DNA of 7,486 bases from Deltaproteobacteria bacterium (lineage in GTDB: Bacteria > Desulfobacterota > UBA8473). The notes under the pieces are model-generated. The model saw only the letters and a program-made list of their open reading frames with translations. It ran no database searches and was not told where the DNA came from. The DNA lies in the NCBI GenBank assembly GCA_030623035.1, contig JAUXFK010000148.1, positions 1 through 7,486 on the forward strand. The letters run 5' to 3'. The position numbers and the translations under genes were made by a program. Of this stretch, positions 1-5,427 are shown piece by piece. Numbering within the stretch: position 1 is the stretch's first letter; each line of letters begins with the position of its first letter.

Positions 1-97
1 ATCTCCATTATGACCTATTTCAGAGATAAAATGTAAGGTAATCCCCTGTTCTTTCTTAACGCTCACTAAGACGCTCAGACAGCACACGCATTAAAAT

Positions 98-126
98 TTG
101 ACCGTCGTTGAAGCTTGTTGATAGCT
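98..126 (+). promoter_or_regulatory. weak sigma70-like promoter candidate
   Basis: TTGACC at 98-103 is followed after 17 nt by ATAGCT at 121-126, about 50 nt upstream of the 52-codon gene at 179. The -35 box matches consensus well but the -10 match is poor, so this is only a candidate. The rest of the first 178 bases holds no other recognisable feature. Confidence 0.2.
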
Positions 127-178
127 TTCTATTTCATAGTGCTAAATTGTTACGAAAAGGTATATAGGGAGATTTGCC

Positions 179-337
179 ATGAATATTGAAGAACTGACAA
201 AGAAGATCAATATGAAACTCTTAAAAGAAGAGGGCAAAAAACGAGGCATAAGAACCAGTTGTGTTAAGAAGATCGATATTGCAAAAAAACTTCCCAAAGA
301 GGTGTTGGAGGAGATGGCTTCTAAGGCGAACAAGTGA
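179..337 (+). CDS. small basic protein, SAP/Rho-N-like helical motif (52 aa)
   Basis: This short reading frame encodes 52 residues. ATG at 179 is preceded by AGGGAG (166-171) at 7 nt spacing, which supports real translation. The protein is lysine-rich with alternating helix-type residues. The segment around residues 14-47 (LLKEEGKKRGIRTS... then ...KKIDIAKKLPKEVLEEM) has the look of a SAP or Rho-N-terminal type helix-extended-helix, in which a Lys/Arg-Gly-Ile turn separates two amphipathic helices; such motifs usually bind nucleic acid. That assignment rests on pattern only and is tentative. There is no signal peptide or membrane segment. It is separated from the downstream DUF2889 gene by 146 nt and may or may not be co-transcribed with it. 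The overlapping minus-strand frame (142-333) lacks comparable start signals and is hydrophobic, as expected of an antisense shadow. Confidence 0.6.
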   Translation: MNIEELTKKINMKLLKEEGKKRGIRTSCVKKIDIAKKLPKEVLEEMASKANK

Positions 338-470
338 GAATATAAACATAAAAAGATTGTAATTGTTTAGCCAGACTAAAAAGCTCGTCCTGGAAAAATT
401 CCTTTTTCGCTGTGTCGGCTAACATAAAGGTTTATCTGGTTTAAACACTTACAATAATATTTATTTTTTA

Positions 471-480
471 AAGGAGGTGA
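471..480 (+). promoter_or_regulatory. near-perfect Shine-Dalgarno for the DUF2889 operon
   Basis: AAGGAGGTGA is complementary to almost the entire 16S anti-SD and sits 3 nt before the ATG at 484 (about 7 nt from the GGAGG core). It fixes that start and suggests strong translation of the first cistron. The upstream stretch 338-470 is AT-rich. A TACAAT box at 450-455 could be a -10 element, but no convincing -35 box accompanies it. Confidence 0.7.
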
Positions 481-483
481 ACA

Positions 484-996
484 ATGGTTCAAACCTTTGT
501 GGACAACAGGATACTCTGCTATACAAAGAATATTCATGCAGGTGCGGAAATGCTGGATAATGGAAACAGCATGGCCAGGGTAAGAGTAGATGACACCTTT
601 CTCTCTGCTGAATTGGAAATGGAAGTCAAATTGCCTGATTTGAAGATCGAATCTATAAAAGGCAGGATTATTCGATCTTTTGCTGAAGAGTGCAAAGATA
701 ATGCCGAGGTTTTGCAACGTGCAGTTGGTATGCGTGTAGGCCCGGGTATTACAAGGATGGTTAAGGAAACAATAGGAGGGTCTAATGGATGCAATGTCTT
801 TGCGGATATGATCCTCGAAGGCTGCAATGCGGTGATAATGGGGTTTACAGTGGATGAGCTGGACAAACAGCTTGCAGCAGATGACGATGAAGCTTTTGGA
901 GATGTACTTAAGGATATGTTAGAGAATAATCCAAGGATTGCAAGCTGTATAGCATTCGCAGAAGGCAATGAACTGAGAAGAAGATTGGGGGTATAG
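484..996 (+). CDS. DUF2889 family protein, first tandem copy (170 aa)
   Basis: A 170-residue soluble protein that I assign to the DUF2889 family, whose biochemical role is not established. The family-like core is a beta-rich N-terminal half (residues about 28-65, ELEMEVKLPDLKIESIKG), an ECxDN segment near Cys70, and a central GGSNGCNVFADMILEGCNAV stretch (98-117) with Cys103 and Cys114, matching the usual Gly-Cys-x-His/x-Leu-x-(E/D) signature. The C-terminus ends in a helical NNPRIASC...LRRRLGV. It is clearly paralogous to the next gene. Cys70, Cys103, Cys114 and Cys155 all line up with cysteines in the partner, which hints at a metal or redox role but does not prove one. The His usual in the GC-x-H motif is replaced by Val (GCNVF). 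There is no signal peptide. The start is fixed by the strong SD at 471-480, and the stop lies 3 nt before the next ATG, indicating an operon. Confidence 0.8.
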   Translation: MVQTFVDNRILCYTKNIHAGAEMLDNGNSMARVRVDDTFLSAELEMEVKLPDLKIESIKGRIIRSFAEECKDNAEVLQRAVGMRVGPGITRMVKETIGGSNGCNVFADMILEGCNAVIMGFTVDELDKQLAADDDEAFGDVLKDMLENNPRIASCIAFAEGNELRRRLGV

Positions 997-999
997 AAG

Positions 1000-1488
1000 A
1001 TGTTTGAATTTACAAGGTCAAAGTCCATAGGTGTGGAAAAAAGGGAAGAAGGCATCTATTTAGTGCATGGATTTCTCGACGATAATGTTTATACAATAGA
1101 GCTGGACCTGGAAGTAAAGACTCCAGAATTTACTGTAGTCAGTGCAAAAGGGTATATGAAGCGGTTCACTACCCCTGAATGTCCCAAGGCACCAAGCATA
1201 TTGGATGATACTGTGGGGCTTCAGATAGGCAGTTCTGACTTTGATATGAAGATCAAGAAGCTTGTCGGCAGGGGAGGATGCCGCCATCTGGCGGATCTCT
1301 TTATTGAGTGCTGCAATGCTGTTTTCCCGGCTTCTTTACAGGTTCATTGGAAGGACGCTAGATCCAATGAGATTAGTAAAGACGACTTTATTAAGAGCTT
1401 GATGAGCAATGAGCCTAAAATAAGAGACAGGTGTAAAACATATTCCAAAGATGGCGAACTGGTTAAAAGACTGGGGGTTTCGTGGTGA
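1000..1488 (+). CDS. DUF2889 family protein, second tandem copy (162 aa)
   Basis: A 162-residue protein with the typical DUF2889 layout. The N-terminus MFEFTRSKSIGVEKREEGIY leads into a beta-strand pair that includes ELDLEVKTPEF (34-44). A TPECPKAPS segment follows with Cys61, then GRGGCRHLADLFIECCNAV (90-108) carrying Cys94, His96, Cys104 and Cys105. The C-terminal helix ends KDGELVKRLGVSW. Compared with the upstream paralogue it keeps the canonical GC-x-H(L) motif, so it is the more conventional family member. The function is unknown in the literature I can recall. It begins 3 nt after the stop of copy one. Its own stop (TGA 1486-1488) overlaps the start of the PHP gene, so translational coupling is likely. 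The pair may form a heterodimer or two-subunit complex; that is inference from tandem linkage and shared length. Confidence 0.85.
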   Translation: MFEFTRSKSIGVEKREEGIYLVHGFLDDNVYTIELDLEVKTPEFTVVSAKGYMKRFTTPECPKAPSILDDTVGLQIGSSDFDMKIKKLVGRGGCRHLADLFIECCNAVFPASLQVHWKDARSNEISKDDFIKSLMSNEPKIRDRCKTYSKDGELVKRLGVSW

Positions 1489-2126
1489 GCAAGATGGTAA
1501 TTGATCTGCATGTTCATACAAAGAGTTTTTCTCCTTGCAGCGAGATGGATCCGGAAGAAGCGGTCTTAGAGGCAAAGAGGATTGGACTGGACGGGATATG
1601 CTTTACAGAGCATAATAAAACATGGCCGGATAAAGAGGTTTCTAAGATTAAGGATAAATCCGGGATATCTATCTTCCATGGAATTGAGGTAGATACTACA
1701 GAAGGACATGTATTGGTTTTTGGACTTTATAGGGATTTTCAAGGAATTACCCCTATCGAAGAATTGCGTCGAATGGTTGTTGAGGAAGATGGATTTATGA
1801 TAGCAGCCCATCCATTCAGGGGTTTTTTGTTGTTTGGGTATTCCAAATTACAGATGGATATAGATAATGCCTGCAATAATCCTGTATTTAAATTCGTTGA
1901 CGGTATGGAGGTATTGAGTGGGAAACAGACGCCAAAAGAGAACGATTTTTCACTTAAGGTATGTGAGAGGATCAATAAAAGGGGGGTAGGTGGAAGTGAT
2001 GCCCACACCACAAAGGATATCGGAAAATATGTCACAGTCTTTGAAAATAAGATAGAAGGACAAGCAGACCTTATAAAAGAGTTAAAGGCCGGAAGCTTTA
2101 AGGCTGATTATTTTCGAAAGACCTGA
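1482..2126 (+). CDS. PHP-domain metal-dependent phosphoesterase (up to 214 aa)
   Basis: A stand-alone PHP (polymerase and histidinol phosphatase) domain. The expected metal-site motifs appear in order: DLHVHT (Asp8, His10, His12), TEHN (Glu43, His44), GIEVDT (Glu69), GHV (His76), AAHPFR (His110), GMEV (Glu143) and GGSDAHT (Asp173, His175). All metal ligands expected for a trinuclear PHP site seem present, so it should be an active hydrolase of phosphate mono- or diesters, substrate unknown. It lacks the extra domains of DNA polymerase III or PolX and has the length of YciV/TrpH-like or histidinol-phosphatase-like single-domain enzymes. The start is ambiguous: GTG 1482, GTG 1485 (7 nt after GGGGG at 1473-1477) and ATG 1494 (GGTGA 5 nt upstream) are all possible, and only the last gives a common PHP N-terminus. 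Its 5' end overlaps the DUF2889 stop. Confidence 0.9.
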   Translation: MVSKMVIDLHVHTKSFSPCSEMDPEEAVLEAKRIGLDGICFTEHNKTWPDKEVSKIKDKSGISIFHGIEVDTTEGHVLVFGLYRDFQGITPIEELRRMVVEEDGFMIAAHPFRGFLLFGYSKLQMDIDNACNNPVFKFVDGMEVLSGKQTPKENDFSLKVCERINKRGVGGSDAHTTKDIGKYVTVFENKIEGQADLIKELKAGSFKADYFRKT

Positions 2127-2164
2127 GGATTAACTCTTTATAACTCAGAGTCGAGGAGGGGAAA

Positions 2165-2968
2165 ATGGAAAACTGGGAGAGTATAATTAGAAGGATGGAG
2201 CTGCTTTTACGACTCAAGACCTTTCCGGTAGGCTTCAAACTCTTGGAGGATGCCAAAGAGATAGAGGGAAACAAGTGGATACGCCGCCCTGTAAAAAAGT
2301 TTACCCTCTGTCAGCTTATAACGATAGTTCGCACTTTTGACTGGACTGTAGGGGCTACTGCCGATGAACTTATTGGGCCTGGGTGTAGTGGCATGATCGG
2401 ATTAGAAGAAAAACCGGATTTTATTAAAGATGGAAGTTTCCGGTCGATTGTGTGGTGTAAAACAAAAGAAGATGCCAGGAAATGCGAAGACCAAATGCCG
2501 AGTATACCGGTTGGGAAATACAATGCAGTACTGGTTGGTCCGTTGGTCTACGGCCCTTTTGATCCGGATATTGTCCTGATATACGGAAACCCTGCCCAGA
2601 TGATAATACTGATCAACGCCCTTCAATTCGAAGACTATGAACAGTTTCAATTCTTTTGTGTTGGGGAATCAGCATGTGCAGACTCCATTGCGCGGTGCTA
2701 CTTAAATAAAAAACCGTCTCTTGCCATTCCATGCTATGGAGAGAGGAGATATGGACATGTACAGGATGATGAACTGGTAATGGCGTTGCCTGCTTCATGG
2801 ATGAAAAAGGCATTGTCTGGCCTGGAAGAACTGTATAACAGGGGTATTCGGTATCCTATTTCCCATTTTGGGGCACAGGCTGATCCACTCCCTGGTTTCC
2901 CTCCTGCTTATCACCTTTTATGGGGTGGATCAGAAGAGGATTCGGGGTTTAAGAGATTTGATAAATAG
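2165..2968 (+). CDS. DUF169 family protein (COG2043-like), 267 aa
   Basis: A DUF169 protein, a family widespread in anaerobic bacteria and archaea without a settled function. Family marks visible are an N-terminal helix leading to FPVGFKLL (20-27), TLCQL (47-51) with Cys49, GPGCSGMIGLEE (71-82) with Cys74, a VGPLVYGPFDPDIVLIYGNPAQM stretch (124-146), GESACADSIA (167-176) and AIPCYGERRYG (187-197) with Cys190. The last motif, a conserved Cys-Tyr-Gly-(D/E)-Arg near the C-terminal third, and the Pro-Val-(A/G)-(V/F)-Lys motif are characteristic. The eight cysteines make a metal- or cofactor-binding role worth considering, but nothing is proven. ATG 2165 is preceded by GAGGAGGGG at 2153-2161. It lies 38 nt after the PHP gene on the same strand and probably closes the operon. 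No signal peptide or membrane helix is seen. Confidence 0.88.
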   Translation: MENWESIIRRMELLLRLKTFPVGFKLLEDAKEIEGNKWIRRPVKKFTLCQLITIVRTFDWTVGATADELIGPGCSGMIGLEEKPDFIKDGSFRSIVWCKTKEDARKCEDQMPSIPVGKYNAVLVGPLVYGPFDPDIVLIYGNPAQMIILINALQFEDYEQFQFFCVGESACADSIARCYLNKKPSLAIPCYGERRYGHVQDDELVMALPASWMKKALSGLEELYNRGIRYPISHFGAQADPLPGFPPAYHLLWGGSEEDSGFKRFDK

Positions 2969-3019
2969 GAGAAGTGGCAATTTCTGGATGTATACTGGTT
3001 AATCGAAATAAAAACATAC

Positions 3020-3049
3020 TTGACATTGTATATATATCAATGTACATAA
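3020..3049 (+). promoter_or_regulatory. candidate sigma70 promoter for the exported Sm-like gene
   Basis: A perfect TTGACA (3020-3025) is followed after 17-18 nt by TACATA/ACATAA (3043-3049), a weak -10 with a TGT just upstream. It sits about 125-150 nt before the ATG at 3174, leaving room for the structured leader. The -35 is convincing and the -10 less so. Confidence 0.4.
3023..3043. promoter_or_regulatory. operator-like palindrome between the promoter boxes
   Basis: ACATTG (3023-3028) and CAATGT (3038-3043) are perfect inverted half-sites separated by nine bases of alternating TA. The palindrome lies between and partly on the -35 and -10 boxes, the usual position of a repressor site. No regulator is identified. 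Confidence 0.35.
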
Positions 3050-3061
3050 AAAATATTGGTA

Positions 3062-3142
3062 ACTACTCAGGTGGGTAGGCTGAAGACTGTTAGCTCCTTC
3101 AGCCTTCAGTCTAAACAGCTTCAGCCTGAGTACGTGAGTAGT
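3062..3142 (+). repeat. complex inverted repeat / structured leader with alternative pairings
   Basis: An 81-nt stretch between the promoter and the Sm-like gene can fold strongly. The outer arms ACTACTCA (3062-3069) and TGAGTAGT (3135-3142) are perfect complements. Inside, AGGCTGAAG (3077-3085) can pair with CTTCAGCCT (3119-3127), or its GGCTGAAG with CTTCAGCC (3097-3104). AGACTG (3084-3089) also matches CAGTCT (3107-3112), and ACTCAGG (3065-3071) matches CCTGAGT (3125-3131). These pairings exclude one another in part. It may be a cis-regulatory RNA leader or an interspersed palindromic repeat; no T-run follows, so a simple terminator is unlikely. It matches no riboswitch class I know. Confidence 0.5.
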
Positions 3143-3173
3143 CACAAATATTGAATAGAAAAGGAGGAGGATT

Positions 3174-3524
3174 ATGAAGAGAAAAGTAAAGATATTGACT
3201 TGTGCAGGGATAACACTGGCTATGCTGTTTTCTGTCTCATTTCTCTTGCTTCCTGCGGAGGTGGAGGCTAAGGCTAAAGTCGTAGCCATTGAAGGAATGA
3301 ACTATAATGTCAATTCCTCGGTGGAAGACAACTTAAAGAAGCTTGTCGGCAAGAAGGTATATATCTCCCTTGATTCTGGGAAGACATTGTCAGGTTTCGT
3401 CAAGAAAGTCGGAAACCACTTGATTCACCTGGAAAAACTAGATGGCAAAGACTTTTTTGACGCTCTGATCCGTATTAAAAATATTAGCGCAATAGAGGCC
3501 AGGTTCCGGGAATATCAACGCTGA
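3174..3524 (+). CDS. exported small protein with Sm/SH3-like beta-barrel domain (116 aa)
   Basis: The N-terminus is a classical Sec signal: basic MKRKVK, a hydrophobic core at about 8-27, then LLPAEVEA with probable cleavage after Ala32. The Cys10 is too early for a normal lipobox. The mature part has a spacer and then a compact domain at residues about 54-112: LVGKKVYISLDSGKTLSGFV, then the continuation KKVGNHLIHLEKL and DFFDALIRIKNISAIEARFR. The pattern Gly-Lys-x-Val-x-(hydrophobic)-x-(hydrophobic)-x-Ser-Gly, a long strand with Gly, and a final (hydrophobic)-x-x-Ile-x-Ala-(hydrophobic) is that of Sm-like/small SH3 barrels. Similar secreted proteins are common in Desulfobacterota, where they are uncharacterised. 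Start ATG 3174 has AAGGAGGAGG at 3161-3170. It appears monocistronic, with its own promoter and a structured leader. The function is unknown; a periplasmic adaptor or oligomer is possible. Confidence 0.85.
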   Translation: MKRKVKILTCAGITLAMLFSVSFLLLPAEVEAKAKVVAIEGMNYNVNSSVEDNLKKLVGKKVYISLDSGKTLSGFVKKVGNHLIHLEKLDGKDFFDALIRIKNISAIEARFREYQR

Positions 3525-3617
3525 TAAACCCTATACCATCCACCCTTCAGACCTGTTCCCATTGGTATATCCACAAAAATTACAGTACCAAAAACTGGCA
3601 CTTTCGTCTGCCTCAGC

Positions 3618-3797
3618 TCAGAAATTGCCATCTTTTCTTTCTGTCCAGGGTTTTGGCCCACTTCTCATAGCAACCGGGTTGAAAGAATAGGCATGCATCT
3701 TCATGAAGTCTTCGCCGCATTTGGGACAAGGTTTCACTTCGGGCTCATCGATTTTTTTCTCTATCTTAGAACCCTTTTTTTGAATAACACCATACAT
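3618..3797 (-). CDS. small CPxCG zinc-ribbon-like protein (59 aa)
   Basis: A minus-strand gene of 59 residues. I chose ATG at 3797 because AGAGGTG (complement of 3804-3810) lies 6 nt upstream. The longer in-frame GTG at 3806 would sit inside that SD. The protein has a lysine-rich N-terminus and then PCPKCGEDFMKMHAY (23-37), a single Cys-x-x-Cys knuckle (Cys24, Cys27) followed by His35, and a basic Pro-rich tail. With only one CxxC pair it could bind zinc through His35 or by dimerising. It is otherwise like the many short FmdB-type or zinc-ribbon hypotheticals. It converges with the Sm-like gene (93-nt gap) and diverges from the CoA-binding protein gene. No partner or pathway can be named. Confidence 0.72.
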   Translation of the reverse strand: MYGVIQKKGSKIEKKIDEPEVKPCPKCGEDFMKMHAYSFNPVAMRSGPKPWTERKDGNF

Positions 3798-3883
3798 CTT
3801 TGTCACCTCTTAAATATAACAATTAATTTTATCTTAGTTTCTCATAAAAACATGAATGTGTCAAAAGAAAAAAAAGAGGTTGG

Positions 3884-3955
3884 ATGGAAATGATAAAAGG
3901 TACTCGAGTTTCAACGACTCTTTTCAAAAAGCTAAACTGTTACAATATCTTTTAG
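3884..3955 (+). CDS. possible 23-aa upstream ORF coupled to the CoA-binding protein gene
   Basis: ATG 3884 (alternative ATG 3890, better spaced from GAGGT at 3876-3880) opens a 23-codon frame ending at TAG 3953-3955. The stop overlaps the AGGAGG (3954-3959) that serves the gene at 3967. A ribosome finishing this frame would be placed at the next start, as in leader-peptide coupling. The peptide shows no run of a single amino acid typical of attenuation. It could be fortuitous. Confidence 0.22.
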   Translation: MEMIKGTRVSTTLFKKLNCYNIF

Positions 3956-3966
3956 GAGGATTGCGT

Positions 3967-5349
3967 GTGACTAACATTGAACCTATAAAGGCTTTTATGG
4001 AACCAAAGTCTATTGCTCTTATTGGCGTTAGCAGAAATACAGGTGAAGACTCATTTAACATCTTGGAGAACCTGCTACACTATGGCTTCTCAGGAAAGGT
4101 TTTCCCTGTAAACCCCAGTGCCGATCAGATTCTGGGAATAAAAAGCTATCCCAATGTGAAGGATATCCCTGAGGACATAGACATCGCCGTTATCGCGAGC
4201 CCCCGTTCTACTGTCCTTAACTTAGTGAAGGAGTGCGCTGATAAGCATGTAAAGGGAATAGTCATAGTAGCTCAGGGTTTTGCCGACGGGGATGAAGAAG
4301 GCAATGCAATGCAAAGGGAAATGGTGAAAACCGCCAGGGAAGCTGGGGCTAGGATAATGGGCCCAAATAGCCTGGGGATAGCCAATTCCTTTTGCAACTT
4401 GAATACCTCTTTTGCATTCTCCAAGATGGACAAGGTTCCGGTAGGGATAATCTGTCAAAGTGGGCTCTTTTTCCCCGGCCCTCCAAGACTAATACTGGCA
4501 GCAAAGGCTATCGATTTAGGTAATGCTTGTGACATTGATGTATCTGATGGGCTAGAGTATTTCGAGACTGATCCAGACATCAAACTAATAACCCTCTATA
4601 TTGAAGGAATAAAGGATGGGAGAAGGTTCATCGATGTGGCCCGTAGAGTTGCTAAAAAGAAGCCGATCGTTGCTCTAAAATCCGGGAGAGGCGAGTATGG
4701 AGCGATAGCTAGCAAGTCCCATACCGGATCATTGGCGGGTAGAGACGAGATCTACGACGCTGTTTTCAACCAATGCGGTGTAATCAGGGCGGCAGACATT
4801 GAGGAACTTACTGACCTGGCCAGGACGTTCTCTTGCTTACCTTTGATAAAGGGAAGAGGGATTGGAATAATTTCCATGAGCGGAGCTGGCGGCGTTATCG
4901 CTGCGGATATGTGTCAACAGCATAAACTTGATGTAGCTGAGTTGTCATCAGAGACTTTGGCACAAGTCAAACGTCTATTCCCCCCCTGGCTGGCTATAAG
5001 CAACCCTTTTGACGCGTGGCCGGCCTTCCAGGTCTCTGGGCGCCCATATAAGGAGGTAGTAAGCAGGGCCTTCAATCTTATGCTGGCTGACGAAAGCGTA
5101 AATGGTATCGTCTTTATATCCGGAATTTTCGGCAAACAAGAGTCATGGGATATCTCACAAGCCATTTTACAAGCCGTTGATGCGGTTAAAAACAAACCGG
5201 TTGTCTGCTGGCTGTATGGAGACCATGACGATGTACAGGCAAAGTTGGAGGAAAGTGGAAAGGTTGCTGTCCTGCCCAGTTGTGAGCGGGCTGTAAGAGC
5301 CCTGGCTCGACTCAGAGAATATACCGAGTTCTTGGAAAAGAATCCTTAA
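3967..5349 (+). CDS. ADP-forming acyl-CoA synthetase alpha-subunit-like CoA-binding protein (460 aa)
   Basis: The frame is open from 3856, but AGGAGG at 3954-3959 points to GTG 3967 as the start (7 nt spacing), giving 460 residues. Domains in order are: a CoA-binding Rossmann fold (about 8-140: SIALIGVSRN, then KVFPVNP near 44-50, then GPNSLG at 132-137); a succinyl-CoA-ligase-like flavodoxin fold (about 158-290) with SHTGSLAG (251-258), whose His252 is the likely phospho-histidine; and a second ligase-CoA fold (about 297-455). This equals domains 1-2-5 of the NDP-forming acetyl-CoA synthetase alpha subunit. These enzymes convert acyl-CoA, ADP and phosphate to acid, CoA and ATP, but only together with an ATP-grasp beta subunit, which is absent here. 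The second domain has CQSGLFFPGPP instead of the common SQSGGxG, marking a divergent subfamily. It is probably cytosolic. The substrate cannot be told. Confidence 0.88.
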   Translation: MTNIEPIKAFMEPKSIALIGVSRNTGEDSFNILENLLHYGFSGKVFPVNPSADQILGIKSYPNVKDIPEDIDIAVIASPRSTVLNLVKECADKHVKGIVIVAQGFADGDEEGNAMQREMVKTAREAGARIMGPNSLGIANSFCNLNTSFAFSKMDKVPVGIICQSGLFFPGPPRLILAAKAIDLGNACDIDVSDGLEYFETDPDIKLITLYIEGIKDGRRFIDVARRVAKKKPIVALKSGRGEYGAIASKSHTGSLAGRDEIYDAVFNQCGVIRAADIEELTDLARTFSCLPLIKGRGIGIISMSGAGGVIAADMCQQHKLDVAELSSETLAQVKRLFPPWLAISNPFDAWPAFQVSGRPYKEVVSRAFNLMLADESVNGIVFISGIFGKQESWDISQAILQAVDAVKNKPVVCWLYGDHDDVQAKLEESGKVAVLPSCERAVRALARLREYTEFLEKNP

Positions 5350-5399
5350 TAACTGCATGTACTCCTCAATGGAGTCGTCTTCTGTCATCTATGCAGGCC

Positions 5400-5421
5400 A
5401 TTTTCTACCTCAATAGAAAAT
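5400..5421. repeat. short perfect hairpin before the AAA ATPase start
   Basis: ATTTTCTA (5400-5407) and TAGAAAAT (5414-5421) are perfect complements around a 6-nt loop, ending 6 nt before the ATG at 5428. It is AT-rich and lacks a T-tract, so a terminator is unlikely. It could limit ribosome access, as no good SD is visible for that start. Confidence 0.35.
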
Positions 5422-5427
5422 AGTCTT

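Noticed and set aside
142..333. Minus-strand 63-codon hydrophobic frame
   Set aside because: It is antisense to the 52-codon gene at 179-337, which has a well-placed SD. The composition is what lysine-rich codons give on the opposite strand.
534..1055. Minus-strand 173-codon frame across the first DUF2889 gene
   Set aside because: It is long but serine/leucine-rich, without recognisable motifs, and antisense to a gene with family similarity and a strong SD.
2980..2990. ATTTCTGGATG shared with the terminal repeat of the MITE-like element
   Set aside because: Eleven bases only, with no partner repeat at a suitable distance; probably chance.
3532..3569. TATACCA/TGGTATA inverted repeat between the convergent genes, considered as a bidirectional terminator
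   Set aside because: A 7-bp stem with a 24-nt loop and no T-tract is too weak to call a terminator.
2975..3630. 12-bp inverted repeat TGGCAATTTCTG (2975-2986) / CAGAAATTGCCA (3619-3630) flanking the Sm-like gene
   Set aside because: One or two such 12-bp pairs are expected by chance in a window this size, and similarity does not extend beyond the 12 bases.
3856..3966. N-terminal extension of the CoA-binding protein to ATG 3856
   Set aside because: The extra 37 residues are low-complexity and lysine-rich, while AGGAGG is correctly spaced to GTG 3967, where the family similarity begins.
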